From positions 1,358,501 to 1,422,500 of the forward strand of contig NC_085089.1 of the NCBI RefSeq assembly GCF_963422355.1: DNA of 64,000 bases, read 5' to 3'. The notes under the pieces were generated by a model that worked only from the letters and a program-made list of their open reading frames with translations, searched no databases and was not told where the DNA came from. Of this stretch, positions 1 through 12,078 are shown in pieces; the first letter of the stretch is position 1, and every line of letters begins with the position of its first letter. Both the position numbers and the translations under genes were made by a program. The DNA is from Corticium candelabrum. Lineage: Eukaryota; Porifera; Homoscleromorpha; Homosclerophorida; Plakinidae.

Positions 1-3000
1 CTTCACACGTTTGTAGCTTCACAACAAATCGAGAGCCTCCAATTTGGGGTACTGGAGCGAACGAAGGTCCTCGCTTGTGTCTAGGGTTCATACTTGTTGT
101 TACCACAACCGTTTCACTTGGTGCCAACGTCGACGGAGAAGTGGTATCGCTGTAACGACTTCTAATAATTTCGCACAACAACGTGTGTCTTTCTAAATGT
201 TTCTCAAGACAAGGTCTGCAGCAATAGTTGGAAGCATAACACCGTTGGCATTGAATGCTTTGCTTTCCTTGTCTTAGTATAGTATGGCAATGTGAGCAAC
301 TATTCTTCTGCCACAGACTTTCAGACTGAGGATAGTGAAGTGTCTTCTTGTTGTTCTTGACAATGTTGCCCCTCTTGTAAGTCTCTAGAACGCTTTCAGA
401 CAGTTCAAATTTGTTGAATGCCAATACGTTGTTTTCTATTACATTATCTGTAATTCTGTGAGAAGAGATGCCACTAAATCTTATTCTCATTCCCCCACAC
501 TTATTACTACGAATTGTGTTTTCAGTCACAACGACACCAACGTTGGGATGCGGATCGCAACAGTCAAGCGATCCAAATCCCCAGTACATGTTACCATTAA
601 TTAGATTTTTCCTAACCGACACGACTCCACATCGAGATGTAACATACAACAAATAGATTCCGTACGTTGAATTCTCACACAACTCGTTTCTTTCGATCAC
701 TACACCGGGAACAGACTCTGGCTGACATGGCATTGACTCAATATAGTCGCGTACTTTATCACTGCTAACCAATGGATTTGAATTGCTTGTGTGAGAAACC
801 TCGATTCCTTGACCATTCATAAAAACGATGTTAGACTGAAGGAGACAATCGCCTGGAAGCGGTCCCAACAAATATCCGCCGCCATTTTCACATACTGTAT
901 TGTCTATAGACAAAAGATACCCTCCATATCGAGCTTCTAGTCCCGCTGCTTTGTTGCCTTTCACAAGACAAGAACACACGGCAGCTGTACCTGGAGCTCT
1001 ACTACCGTTGGAACAGACAATCAATCCTCCCGCGTCACTGTCAACAATGTGACATCTGTCCAAATACACCGATCCATCCACTGATATAGTAGAATAACCA
1101 GCTCGAGTAGAGGTAAGGCGGCAGTGCAGAAGAGTAGCACGTGCCTCAAAAGGAACGGTGAAACCTCCATTTCTCATAAACATTTGAAAATTTACCCAAC
1201 ACGAATAACTTTGAATAAATATTCCTTTGTCTATATCCATTCTACATTGCTCCAAACCAACAAAGTTGATATTCTCCGTCACAACAATAACTTTGTCTGT
1301 TATTTGCTTGTTATCTACAAGTACAGTAAATCCTCGATAACGTTTTTGATCATTCAAGATCGAGCGAAGGTTTTCCTGCGTCGTTATCTTAACGGATGGA
1401 ACGTTCGGGTAGGCTTGCTTAAACCACTTCATTCGACAAGATTCGGCATTCAAGTGCATTGCCACTGACGCCACACAACGAGCTAAAGGTAACGACGAGC
1501 ATTGGATCAGCGCAAACAGTTGAGATAAAATCTCGTATCCGTCGCAACGAGCGGGTAATAACTTGATGCATTCGGTCGCATCTTGATAACATCCATCCAA
1601 CTTGCCAGACTGCAGATAGGCTCGTGCTCTACAGCTCACGAGCGAATATCTTTCCTCCATCGTGTTCTTTCTACACGTCGACGACAGACGCGACAATTCG
1701 CTCGACAGTTCATTCGCCACTCCCTCGGCGACGTGACGATCGCAAGTTCGTAAAATTTTGATCAAGTCTTTCCGGACCTCGCGACTAGACTTGACCGTCG
1801 TGACGTCGCCATCTTTACGTTTCGACGATATATCACCGACCGTTTGTAATTTTATTCCACTCATCGTTTCGTCGCGTATCGCACGTCTTACGTTCTGTTG
1901 AACTCTTAACGGTAACGGTATAATAGTAGATGTCAACCTTATGACGTCATCTTTACTCAATCTATCGTCCATCGTGTCGAGCACACGAAGCTTCTGACGA
2001 TCGAGCAATGTAGCAACGGATAACCGTCCAATGCAGTTACAGTAAATAGAAGCGTTATCCAACAAAATTGCTACGTTGTAGCACACGAGACGACGGAATG
2101 ATGGACCGAGTAATGGAGCGTTAGAGAATATATGTTCTTGTAAAACGAAGGCGTGAGATGATAGAATTCCCCACTGTTCGTCTTCCCCTACTCTTTCTCT
2201 CAAACAATATTCCATTAAGTTCGGCTTCTTGCATCGTTGCAAACACAAACTAACGGCATTAACAGCAGACTCAAACGTCGCGTGAAGTTCTTCACATCCG
2301 CTTACTTTGATACATTCCTGCAGTACTTCTTGTACTAATCGATGAACACTTAATCCTTTTTTCTCATATTCTTCGTGAAATAAAGACAATTCAGTCAAGA
2401 GACCGATAATCGAACGCAACGCCGTCGAGTCGGTCAGGAAACGTTTCTCGTCGGTCGCTTTGATAAGGATATACGGGATCTTGTCTGGAGCAAGAAAGGC
2501 GCACATACGAACGAACGAGTCGGCACATTGACCGAACTCTTCGTGCCTTTTGATGCGATCAAAGTTTATCTTCCAAGTCGTATGAACAGCTAAACGGTGA
2601 TTCGACGCTTTGTCCTGTCCCGACGGTTTTGCAATCTTTCGTCTTTTCAGTAACTTTGAACGTTGCTTTTTATACGTAGAAACGTAGTCGTCGAGCGAGC
2701 AGCGCGTAAAGATGAGATAAGCTGCTACTTGTTCGAGTGCGAGCGGTAAATGACCGACTCGACGAGCCAGAATGGCTGCTTGGTCTTTGGAGAATTCGAT
2801 CTCGTTCTTGACGGTCAATGTTCTTTGTTCTAAAAACGCTATTGACTCGCTTTCCATAAATTCATGCAAAACGTGTATTGACGTTTGTTTGTCAATATGG
2901 AAAATTTCACTCAAAACGTCGGCATTGCATCGAGACGTGACCATAAGATTACCATAATCGTTCGATTGTCTCCATGCTCCCAACACGATTGTCTCCAATA

Positions 3001-3453
3001 AAGGATGAGAGCTCAATTCTGTTAGGTCCATGTTGTCTAATATCAATAACCACGAACGTTTAAGAGCAAGAAGATATGACATAATGCCGCTAAGCTGATA
3101 TCTTACGGTCGAGGATCCGTCAAAGGTGACCGACTTGTGCGCGCTAATGTAACACGCCAAATCGCTAATACTTCCTTCTAGATTGTCTACAGACAACCAA
3201 TAACAACCGCCAGAGTAATACTCTTTATGTATCCATACATACTCGACGGCAACGCTTGTTTTGCCAGTCCCACCCAAACCTGATATTGCAGACAAACCAC
3301 AACCGACTTCACCTCTTTTTCTTGACTCTTCAGCTGTCACTATCTTAGAGTGCAGAGATTCCCACAATTTCTCAAGAATGTCAATGCGACCGGTAAACGA
3401 CTTACTACGAGCAGGAGCATAAAACAAATTCTTGTCATCTTGTTCGTTTTCAT
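1..3453 (-). CDS. Unit 1 exon 4: NB-ARC/STAND NTPase with TPR, beta-helix and MYND finger (3' end cut by window)
   Basis: This is the main exon of the first STAND-like gene. It starts after a TGTAG acceptor at 3454-3458 and stays open to base 1. Against unit 2 it lacks only about 74 C-terminal residues, and the length difference over the shared part (6 nt) is a multiple of three. It shows a P-loop of the form GLGGTGKTS, a Walker B LLILDNMD, an LMVTSRC sensor, GHLPLALEQ, a winged-helix segment ending VHRLVQ, a TPR, beta-helix coils and a MYND finger. The family fold points to an ATP-dependent signalling switch; the ligand is unknown. The acceptor was chosen because it alone keeps the frame from exon 3. 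No stop is apparent, but I did not translate every codon. Confidence 0.85.
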
Positions 3454-3519
3454 CTACAGTAAACATGCACAGACTCAACTAGAATGTAACGACAATTAAT
3501 AATATATTTATATATTTAC

Positions 3520-3735
3520 ATGTGACAAAGATGGCCACTCTGCCACTTGCTCCTGATTCAGCAAACGTAGTAGAACCAGTAACCGCGTTTGAAAGGTCGT
3601 CTCTGAGAACGATGTCTTTTGCTGTCGAGAGAACTTTTTTCAATGCCGAGTGCGGAGGATTGCGCAGATTTACTGCAATTGAAGTTGCTGCTGCTCCTTC
3701 TTTTACTGCATAAGTTGCAGTTCCTCGAGACAATT
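3520..3735 (-). CDS. Unit 1 exon 3: 216-nt linker exon
   Basis: This short coding exon joins the TPR exon to the NB-ARC exon. The acceptor is TATAG before AATTGTCTC and the donor is ACAT followed by GTAAAT. Its phase (enters and leaves with one base) matches both neighbours, and it is exactly 216 nt in all three paralogs. The encoded stretch is rich in Ala, Ser and Thr, contains KEGAAAT and FAESGASGRVAI, and matches no domain I recognise. The flanking introns are 67 and 66 bp. Confidence 0.75.
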
Positions 3736-3802
3736 CTATACAAGACATAGCAATAAGTTTTTATCTCCATTATTTCGTTTACAACTTAGAAAGTATACCA
3801 AC

Positions 3803-5204
3803 CTGGTTGAGCTTTTTCAGCTTCCGCCGCCGCAGTTTGTCCGCTTTCCGTGTTAGAGAATTTGTTTGCGACTGTAACCGCATCAGAAATTGCAAGTTGT
3901 TTCAGACTTAACCTCGCGGAAACACGGTCACAATAATCCGAGACGTTTTTAGTCATTTCAATTAATTTTTTCAATTTGCAGAACTTCTCTTCAATGAATT
4001 TCAAAACATTCATTACTTTTGTTACAGAATCGACAACGAGAGAAATTTTTACTCCTTCAGAATTATGGAGCTTTGATGTTACTTTTAGCAAATGTTTTGC
4101 GATCTTTTCGTAAGTGCTACCACCGGCCAACTGACAAGGGACAACTGAACTGCAACTGGAACATGTTGATATCAAATTTGACGTTTCGATTCTAAAGCAG
4201 TTGTTACAAAATGACATTTTGGTTGTATCAGATGCTAAATACAAGCCAAAAAGGCAGTGTTTAGCCTGAGTATGAACCGCTGCTTGGAACGGCAATCTGT
4301 CCATCTCATGTTCTATTCCTTGCTCGTAATAATAACAGAAATCCTGATAGTTTTGCAATAGGTATGATACTGAAGCAAGAAAATAACAATTGCGAGCAAA
4401 CGCAGCATTGCATTTGGGTGCCTTTCTAAAGTACTCTAAGTAGAGGTGTTTGGCTTGTTTCAACTGACCAACCATGGCACTGTGACAAAATGCCTGGCCA
4501 CTCAGAACAGTTGCGATGTCGTCCGTTCCCATCTCTTCAGCTTGATTGAAATGGACTAGAGCGCTAACATATTGACCGCTCAAACATTGCATGTTTCCAG
4601 CTAGACAATGTAAACGAGCTAGCTTGAGCTGACTCGATTTATCGCTCTTGTTTCGGAGTTTCATCAGTCGAATAGCTTCTAAAAAGAAATCATAGCCTTC
4701 CTGTGTGTGTTCTGGACTAATTATAGTTGGCCTAGTAATCTCCCTTCCTATTAGTGCATCTTCACAAACAGATGGAAAGTTCTTTTCAATATCATCACAA
4801 GCACTACTAACCCTAGAGAGGTAAATAGGTACAAACTGCCAGACAAGAGGACACATAAGATAGGCGTTGACAATATACTGCAGGTATCGTCGCTTGTCCT
4901 CTACGTTGGAACTATCGGGAATACTATTGCCTTTTCCCACTAAATCACACGCACCAAGAAACCTTTGACACGTCGGCGATTGCGGAAATTTTGACAGTAC
5001 TGACGCCGGGACGGCCAGCGGTGCTCTCCTGGATGAACGCTCTTTGAAAAAGCGCTGAGAGTCGTAAGACAGCTCACCGAGTACTCGTACTACAAACGAC
5101 TCTATAGACAAAGTAGAAGCAATAGGAAGGTCTGCATCTTTCAGAATTTGACGAGCTCTATCTGCTGCATCTTCTTCACGTCCTGTTACACAGTATTTCA
5201 ATAT
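3803..5204 (-). CDS. Unit 1 exon 2: TPR-like helices plus CxxC-CxxC zinc ribbon
   Basis: This 1402-nt exon follows a TTCTTGTAG acceptor and ends at CCAG before GTTGGT. Residues about 190-310 form TPR-like helical pairs (QLKLARLHCLAGNMQCL; FARNCYFLASVSYLL). At about 332-350 four cysteines (SFCNNC, then STCSSC) are spaced CxxC-x11-CxxC, as in a small zinc ribbon. The C-terminal part is charged and possibly coiled (IEEKFCKLKKLIEMTKN). The likely role is protein-protein interaction upstream of the NTPase. It is intact here, unlike the unit 2 copy. Confidence 0.8.
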
Positions 5205-5315
5205 CTACAAGAAGAAACAATTATCACCCAACTGTACAATAGTTGAAATTTTAGAAATTCTGCAAGATGCAAGAAACTCATATTTTTTCGTCTGAACGTC
5301 AACAGTTTGACTAAC

Positions 5316-6149
5316 CTGTTTTGCAGTATCGTTGGATTTGCGAGACTTTCTTAACCAGAAGAGAGCTTTTCGCCGATCACAGAACTCTCCCAATCCCACC
5401 AAGAAATAAGATGCAAGCCACAGCTGCGCCTCAGCACATCCACCTACAGCAGCCACTGACAAAAGTCGAATACCACTGTAAAGGTCTGCCCTACGATTCT
5501 CTGAAGTGTCGTCTACTTCATGAAGACTCATTCGTGCAAGCTGTTTTGTTGCGTGAAGTTGGTAAGGAGGTTTACACTTGAGGTACATCATTGGTTTTCG
5601 TTTGAGCCAATTCATGGCACTGTTCACAAAGTTTAATTCATAACTCACTTCATCCGCCATAGCGCGATCAAACCAAACATAGGCACTTTGTAGATTCTTC
5701 AAGATATTGTCGTTAACGCCATAGTAATACATTTCACCAAGACTGCACTGTGCCTCGCCTACACCCGCTTTAGCTGCGAGCTGGTAGAATTCAAACGCTT
5801 TGTTTGTGTCGGTGAAACCACCTTGCCCCGTTCCATAGATAAATCCTAGGCAGGCGTAAATGTACGAATGAGCAATCTGCACAATGGAAAATGCATCTTC
5901 GATTTGATGATCGCTAGGTTGAGTAATGGTCTCTTCCGTCGCCACCTTTGCTATTCGCAAGCAGCCGTCTTGCTGCACTTCGGCGTCTCCACACATCTTT
6001 AAGCATTCGCCTAGTCGATGAAGAGAATCCCTTTGGTCAGGAAAACGTCGAGCCAAATCGCAAAGCTCTGACGCGATCTCGCCGACCGTGACAGCATCTG
6101 GAACAAACTGCTTACGCTCACTTAAACGTTGATCCTCCGTAGTTGCCAT
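5316..6149 (-). CDS. Unit 1 exon 1: Sel1-like repeat N-terminus
   Basis: This is the first coding exon. The ATG at 6149 aligns with the units 2 and 3 start; an in-frame ATG at 6158 is also possible. The exon ends at AAACAG before GTTAGT, and the 111-bp intron (5205-5315) keeps phase 0 into exon 2. Sel1-like repeats are seen in YACLGFIYGTGQGGFTDTNKA then FYQLAAKAGVGEAQCSLGEMYYYG, and again near VGGCAEAQLWLASYFLVG. Such repeats act as adaptor surfaces. No signal peptide is apparent, suggesting a cytosolic protein. Confidence 0.8.
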
Positions 6150-6214
6150 GAACGCCAATAACCACGATACAAATGCACGTGTTACGGTGTACCGACCGTG
6201 GGTGCTGAATGTGT

Positions 6215-6222
6215 CCCGGATA
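6215..6222 (-). promoter_or_regulatory. Candidate shared upstream element of unit 1
   Basis: The plus strand reads CCCGGATA here, 73 bp upstream of the ATG. The same octamer lies 86 bp upstream of unit 2 and 103 bp upstream of unit 3, in flanks that are otherwise poorly conserved. A promoter or transcription-start role is inference only. Confidence 0.3.
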
Positions 6223-6516
6223 GAACGTTAAGTTAAGGCTCACGTGAATAAGTAGAGTGTCAAACTTTCCAATTGTTTGTAGTCTACATTTGTCTAGCAG
6301 GGTACGTGTATACTTTGGTGTACAATCTGTGTGCAAAACGTCGTAACTGTTAGACAACGCTGAGTTCGAGTCTCGTCTAGAATTTTCATCCATCTAACAC
6401 CAGATTTCTGTCTAGCCAGCACTACTACGGCGCAACCCTAGCGCATATAAAGTAAAAAATGGGGCGTGGCTTTACAGTTCTATTGATCAAGCCCCTCCAC
6501 TATAGTATACGCCGGT

Positions 6517-6597
<81 letters not shown>
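6517..6597. repeat. (TG)n microsatellite
   Basis: This is a pure TG dinucleotide run of about 80 bp. The stretch from 6598 to 7092 between it and the next MITE holds no gene I can support. Confidence 0.95.
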
Positions 6598-6598
<1 letters not shown>

Positions 6599-7092
6599 GA
6601 TCACTCCCACCAAACCTCCTCAACCACACTGCATATAATCCAAGCACTTTTCATTACAAACTAAGAAACGCTGGCTGCGCACAGCCAGAAGTTCCAAGCC
6701 ATTGTGAGCTACGAGTAAGGAAAACTCGACGTCTGCTTCAGCTTCTAACGTTTGGAAATCTCCCCAATTTAATTAAGACAACTTTCACAAGCAAGCGGGA
6801 ACAGCACGGTATACCGTCAACTCATGCAACTCTGATAACCATCTATTGTACAGTAAAGCATCGCAACTTGGCACTGCAAAATATTCACTCGCTCAAAAGC
6901 AGAGAAACAAAGCGTCTGTTCTGACAGCTAGACAACTGCATGATATCGTTACTGTCCTGGCATCCTTACTGTACTCGCTATCCTCTTCATGTATTCTGAC
7001 TTCATCCTGCCTGGTTATATGGTTGAATGTTCTAGACTTTAGATACTACTGTACTTTCACCGACACCCAAAAATTGCAAAAAAACAAGCTGA

Positions 7093-7257
7093 AAGCCCAG
7101 TTCACAGTATGACGCTGACGCCGACGTTGACGCTGGAATAGAACTCATTTCTATGCCAGCGTCAGCGTCAGCGTCAATATCAAAGGATGCCGCTTGCGTC
7201 AAGGCGGTGTTTTTAACGCTCAGCTGAGCGTCAGCGTCAATACTGTGAACTGGGCTT
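7093..7257. mobile_element. 165-bp MITE with long terminal inverted repeats
   Basis: The left end reads AAGCCCAGTTCACAGTATGA and the right end is its near-perfect inverse (ACTGTGAACTGGGCTT). The interior has repeated GACGCT hexamers on both arms, so the whole element can fold into a hairpin. There is no coding capacity, and I could not settle the target duplication. Confidence 0.75.
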
Positions 7258-7568
7258 AACTTTCCAGTCCAGTTTATCTGTGTTGTTCTGCTGAACCAAA
7301 TTATGTACAAAACTTGCTTTCTCTTGCATAAATAACATAGATTACAGGCAGCCAAGAACTGCTGCTGCCAAAACACATCAGAACAGCAAAAGTAAAGTAA
7401 AAATCATGCCACTATGCAGCATTATGTACAAATAGAACTATCAACAATCTCCAGTAAACGCAACGCCTGCGTTAATTAACTTTGACAGAGCTGCCACCGT
7501 CACACAAAATTACGCAGACAAAAATCATCTTGAGGTCGGATCTGTTGTAAGTATACACAATGCCCACA

Positions 7569-8411
7569 TCACTGTCCAACATACGCTCGAGGTATCTGAT
7601 TACCGGTGTCTCCCAATGCAACAGTAATGATCGTGTAGAGTGGAAACTCCTTGCGAGATATCACTTTGTGAACTGTAGTATCTAAACCGTCCATGCTCAC
7701 CCGATAACGAGCATCAAACAATAGATCAAATCTAAAGCCCACGTGATGCCTTTCATTCTCAACTATTTCATACTAAAATAATGTGTGGGTAATGTAGATC
7801 TCACCTGACAGGATTTTGTGGAGCACTAATGTGATCCTGAGAAGAAGTTGTATATCTTGCCACCGATTTGTCCTCACGTTCGACCTTCATGCCCATCATT
7901 TCAACTCTAACAACAACACGTAATTGCAGTGGCAAACTATTATTTAATAGCAAAAGCACTTACCTTGCAAGCAAGTCATCGTCTTCTCCTCCCCATCCCC
8001 AATACAGATTGGAGAAACCGTTGACGCTCAAAATTTGTTGTCTGGACATGATGACGATTCCACCAAAGAGATACTTGTGTATGATTCTAAAGCAAGAAGT
8101 GTCATCAAGTACATGTGATACGACAAATATGTTGACTAACTGATAAACAAATGATAAAACGAAGCAAAAACAAAGACAAACAAATAAAGAAACAAAAGAG
8201 TATTGCAGCTCTTATGTAATACAATTTAAAAATAAAATCAGATAATGACATACAGAAAGACAAGTGTTAATAACTACACCAATGGCAATGACTCCTTTAT
8301 TAGACCTACTCCTACAGTCGAGTGTTTCCAGGTATATTGACTAGTGTTACAACTGATGATTTACTAACACTTCCTACCACATGCAATCTAGACAGCACTA
8401 CATTTCACATG

Positions 8412-8452
<41 letters not shown>

Positions 8453-8460
8453 CACGCACG

Positions 8461-8528
<68 letters not shown>

Positions 8529-8906
8529 AAATCCTAAATGTCAGGAGCTGCCTCTCAGAGGTCACGCCCCAGCTGTTTTAAGTTGGGCCCTGTGCGCTAC
8601 TCAGGCAACTCTGGGACTGCGCTAGCAAACTCCTGGAGCTGGCCAGGCACTCGCAGGAGCACCGACTTGTGAAGCCAACTGTGGTGTGAACACTCGAAGT
8701 CTCACCAGGGCCCCAGTGGCTGATGTCACTTCAATGACCAGGTACTCATTTATACTCCTGAGCCGAGAGAAGCAAATGTGTGTTAGTTTCTTGCTTAAGG
8801 AAATTATGCCATAGCTTGCCATCACTGTGACTTGAACTTGCAAACCTTCAAGGTCCTGAATGTAAACACTCTGTAAGATGACTCTCTAACCAACTGAGCT
8901 ATCACA

Positions 8907-8971
<65 letters not shown>

Positions 8972-9348
8972 CACAACCTACTCATAATTCCACTTGTCTA
9001 ACGCAATTGCAAGAGCTCTGGGACCTTTCTTAGGGCAAGTGTATAAACATCTGTCATCTTCCAACATCAAATCAACATCGTGAAAACAATAGCAGTCCCA
9101 CGTTTCATCTTTAGATGCTTCCAATACACCCACATTGAACAGCATACCACGATTGAATGGACAGTCTCCAGCCTTGTAAAGCAGACAGTGTTAGAAAGAG
9201 AGAATACGCTAGATGTCATTAGATCAATTACTTGTTCAATGATGTAAAGTCGAAATTCAATGTTTTGTCGAATGAAAATTGGAAGCATGTAATGAAGAAA
9301 CAGCAAGAGGTGTGAATAACGATCTCTATAAGGAATAATTATGGCAAC
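7569..9348 (-). CDS. Beta-1,4-galactosyltransferase family, 3' exons
   Basis: Golgi type II glycosyltransferases of this family transfer Gal or GalNAc from UDP-sugar. Five minus-strand exons join in phase: 9348-9232 (VAIIIPYRDR), 9172-8982 (FNRGMLFNVG, FHDVDLM), 8086-7964 (FGGIVIMSRQQ, NGFSNLYWGWGGEDDD), 7906-7805 and 7731-7569 with the stop. The DVD metal motif and WGWGGEDDD substrate motif are the family hallmarks. The final acceptor was chosen because it restores the NPxRFD motif. The N-terminal exons (cytosolic tail, membrane anchor, stem) should lie beyond 9348, but I could not find them. The intron 8087-8981 contains a SINE and two (CA)n tracts. The subtype cannot be set. Confidence 0.85.
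8411..8525. repeat. (CA)n microsatellite
   Basis: A CA run with a few CG variants abuts the tail side of the SINE at 8526. Confidence 0.95.
8526..8910 (-). mobile_element. tRNA-derived SINE, copy 1
   Basis: Read on the minus strand, the head from 8910 has a box A (TAGCTCAGTTGG) and a box B-like GTTCAAGTC, so it is tRNA-like. It is followed by a body containing GCAAGAAACTAACACAC and AGTATAAATGAGTACCTGG, a core shared with the copies at 9507 and 12079. Both ends abut (GT)n on the SINE strand. It lies in a B4GALT intron. Confidence 0.8.
8911..8966. repeat. (CA)n microsatellite
   Basis: This CA run abuts the tRNA-like head of the SINE. Together with the tract at 8411 it brackets the insertion. 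Confidence 0.95.
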
Positions 9349-9429
9349 CTGGAAATAAGATACATTTTACACCGACTGCAGCACTGGACAGATCTAGTCC
9401 AAGCAGAAATGTTTGTCTGTCTGTCTATT

Positions 9430-9430
<1 letters not shown>

Positions 9431-9497
<67 letters not shown>
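9431..9497. repeat. (GT)n microsatellite
   Basis: This GT run directly precedes the plus-strand SINE copy 2. Confidence 0.95.
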
Positions 9498-9498
<1 letters not shown>

Positions 9499-9506
9499 AC
9501 ACGCAC

Positions 9507-9890
9507 GTGCAGTAGAGCAGACGGTAGAGTATTGGAGGCGACACTGTCGCAGTTTCCTTGAGCAAGAAACTCACCCACACTTGCTTCTCTCGATTCAGGA
9601 GTATAAATGAGTACCTGGTCATTGACTGGGGTGGACAAGACCGCTGGCTTGGTAGCAACATCATGCAGCAGACGGGTACGTGTGGGCCTTGGTGTCCAGT
9701 CCCAGAGCTGCGCCATTGTCAGTGCCCCTGGATGACTCTGGCCAAGCTCCAGGTGGATTGTAGCGCGGGCTCCAAGACTCCACGTAGCGTATGGAGGCCC
9801 TGTCTCTAGAGGCAGGGGAGCTATCTCCGCAACAGACCTCAAGGTCAACGTTGAAAGACATGGAGGGCTAAAAATTTGTCGATTTTGTTT
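9507..9890 (+). mobile_element. tRNA-derived SINE, divergent copy 2
   Basis: It starts with GTGCAGTAGAGCAGACGGTA and contains the shared core (GAGCAAGAAACTCACCCACA, then GGAGTATAAATGAGTACCTGG). The 3' half differs from copies 1 and 3, so it is a related subfamily. It is bracketed by (GT)n on both sides. Confidence 0.7.
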
Positions 9891-9892
9891 TT

Positions 9893-9898
9893 GTGCGC

Positions 9899-9954
<56 letters not shown>

Positions 9955-9958
9955 GTGA
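9893..9958. repeat. (GT)n microsatellite
   Basis: This GT/GC run follows SINE copy 2. The stretch from 9959 to 10320 holds no feature I can support. Confidence 0.9.
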
Positions 9959-10316
9959 CCATGCATTGGTCTGTACCCTGCATTTGTTGAGTAGCCAGCC
10001 AACAATTACTTGCCAAACATACAAATACTTATATACCTACTAGGTTAATAAAATGACATGTAAATTACATGTTAATATCAATAAAAGTAAACTTTGAATA
10101 AAATAAATCCAAACACATTACTTGAGGCAAAGCAGTACTAGTATAGATTTCTCAGTAATCTTAGTCTGATTCTTAGCAAATCAAACCAAACAATCCATGT
10201 TGGTCCCCAACTCTGAGTGACCATCCTCTAAGTCCAACTTGGATTTCATGACTAATCCTTCATCTTCATGCAACAAAGTTTTCAAAGTTTTCATTTATAT
10301 TTGAAGATACCTTTCC

Positions 10317-10320
<4 letters not shown>

Positions 10321-10391
<71 letters not shown>

Positions 10392-10510
10392 TGCATGTGT
10401 GTGTGTCTGTCTGTCAGTCAGTCAGTCAGTCAGTCAGTCAGTCATCTGTCTGTCAGTCAGTCAGTCAGTCAGTCAGTCATCTGTCTGTCTGTCTGTCTGT
10501 TTGTCTGCAC
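10321..10510. repeat. Compound (GT)n-(GTCA)n-(GTCT)n microsatellite
   Basis: GT repeats to about 10387 pass into GTCA tetramers (about 10409-10480) and then GTCT tetramers. Cys-Val or Ser-Val reading frames across it are repeat artefacts. Confidence 0.95.
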
Positions 10511-10746
10511 TGCCTGCTTGCCTGTCTTTCTATTCAATTCTTTGTTCACGTGTCAATCCATTATCATGGTCTGTCTGTCTGTTGCCTCTGCTACCTTGTG
10601 TTGAGAGTGACAGTGTGTTGGCTTGTAGTATCCACCATTCTTCATTCTTGTTTCTTTCGCGTTCAGTTGCTCTATTGTAAGTTCTAATGACATATTCACA
10701 ACTCGTCGACCTATTCCAAACAACCAAACAACAACAACAATTATAA

Positions 10747-11953
10747 CTAGTCTCACATAGCCAGAGCCTCTCCCACCATGTCATAGTCTCACGTAGCCAT
10801 ACCCTACCTACCATCATTACCAATGATGGGTGAACCAAATACTGGATTAAATTTCTTAATTAAAGACCAGATCTGTATGTCACGCCAAATTTTGGTCGCG
10901 CCCATTCCAATATTTAAGGTCCCACCCCCGCAAAACTTTGATACAGGTTTGCTCGAAGGAATGTTCAGGCACAAAAAGAACAAAGTGGTTTGTCTTTAAA
11001 AAAACTTTCTGTCTTAGTTCACTGTGCTTGACCACATGATAGCTATATTTATAAAGCCAGTGGGAAAATTTCCAGACCTCAAGAAGTTGAGAACCTACAT
11101 AGGCTAGGGGCCAGATATCTACAGATTCCGTTTGTTACCATCAGATACTGACCTAAATAATGGGCGGGTGCGTGACAACCACTGTTGATCTTTGAGTCTA
11201 CAATTAAGTTCATACCACATGGCAGGTGAGTAAGTTCTGCAGGTAATCAATTGGGTCCGTGGAAAGGGAAAAATTTTTATTGTCAGTTGATGAGCCAGAA
11301 TTGTATTAGGTATATTAGGTAAAGGGTAAGGGAAGAACTTGCCTTGCCGATGATGCATAGCCGAAAGACAACACTTTCACTGAAACAAGGGAGAGACTTA
11401 TTCTTTGCCCTAATTGGTCTTATCTTAAACCCAAGCATCCCAAGAACTACTTGTTAGCCTCAAACAGCTTCCCACTTTTCAAAATACAAATACAAATCCA
11501 TTGTCTTCATAGCTAATCACTGCCTACTCGTGCAGCAAAGCATGGCGGGCCTGTACCAAGTGGAAGCCAAGGCATGGCAGAGTGCCATGCCTATTGTATG
11601 CTGGGGACAACCCTGCTGTGCTAAGCGACCACAGTCAAGTCAGAGCAGAAATGGGCATTTATATAGAAAGACTTGGAACCAACATCAGTGAAACAACACA
11701 TCGAGTAATTCTCTTTATCGGCAACAACAATCGCCTACCTTGACGAACAGAAAAGAAAATTAGATGAGATAGGATTGATTGGAATACATGGCATACCATT
11801 CTGGTTTTCAAGAAATCAAATCTGTATTTATCCGTATTTAGTTCACCCATTATTGGTAAAGCGGCAACATAGCGACATCAAAGGAAGTTTACCAGACCCT
11901 TTCCAGCCCGAAAGTATGACACAGCAGGAGAGAATGTGGCTATGTGAGACTAG
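10747..11953. mobile_element. Possible non-autonomous DNA element, about 1.2 kb
   Basis: CTAGTCTCACATAGCCA at the left end is matched inverted at the right end (TGGCTATGTGAGACTAG). Partial similarity continues inward for about 38 bp (TCTCC, then GTCATA). No transposase frame is visible inside. The target duplication is unresolved, so the call is tentative. Confidence 0.45.
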
Positions 11954-11990
11954 TTGATGTATAATCATAACCAGACACAAGCATCAAACA

Positions 11991-11992
11991 CA

Positions 11993-12061
<69 letters not shown>

Positions 12062-12078
12062 GCACACACACACACCCA
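11991..12078. repeat. (CA)n microsatellite
   Basis: This CA run abuts the tail side of SINE copy 3. Confidence 0.95.

Noticed and set aside
468..1468. Plus-strand frames at 468-656 and 1124-1468 (and matching ones in units 2 and 3)
   Set aside because: They are antisense shadows of exon 4, recurring only because the gene is duplicated.
8820..8910. tRNA gene on the minus strand
   Set aside because: Box A and box B are present, but no intact cloverleaf is evident; the same head heads three SINE copies.
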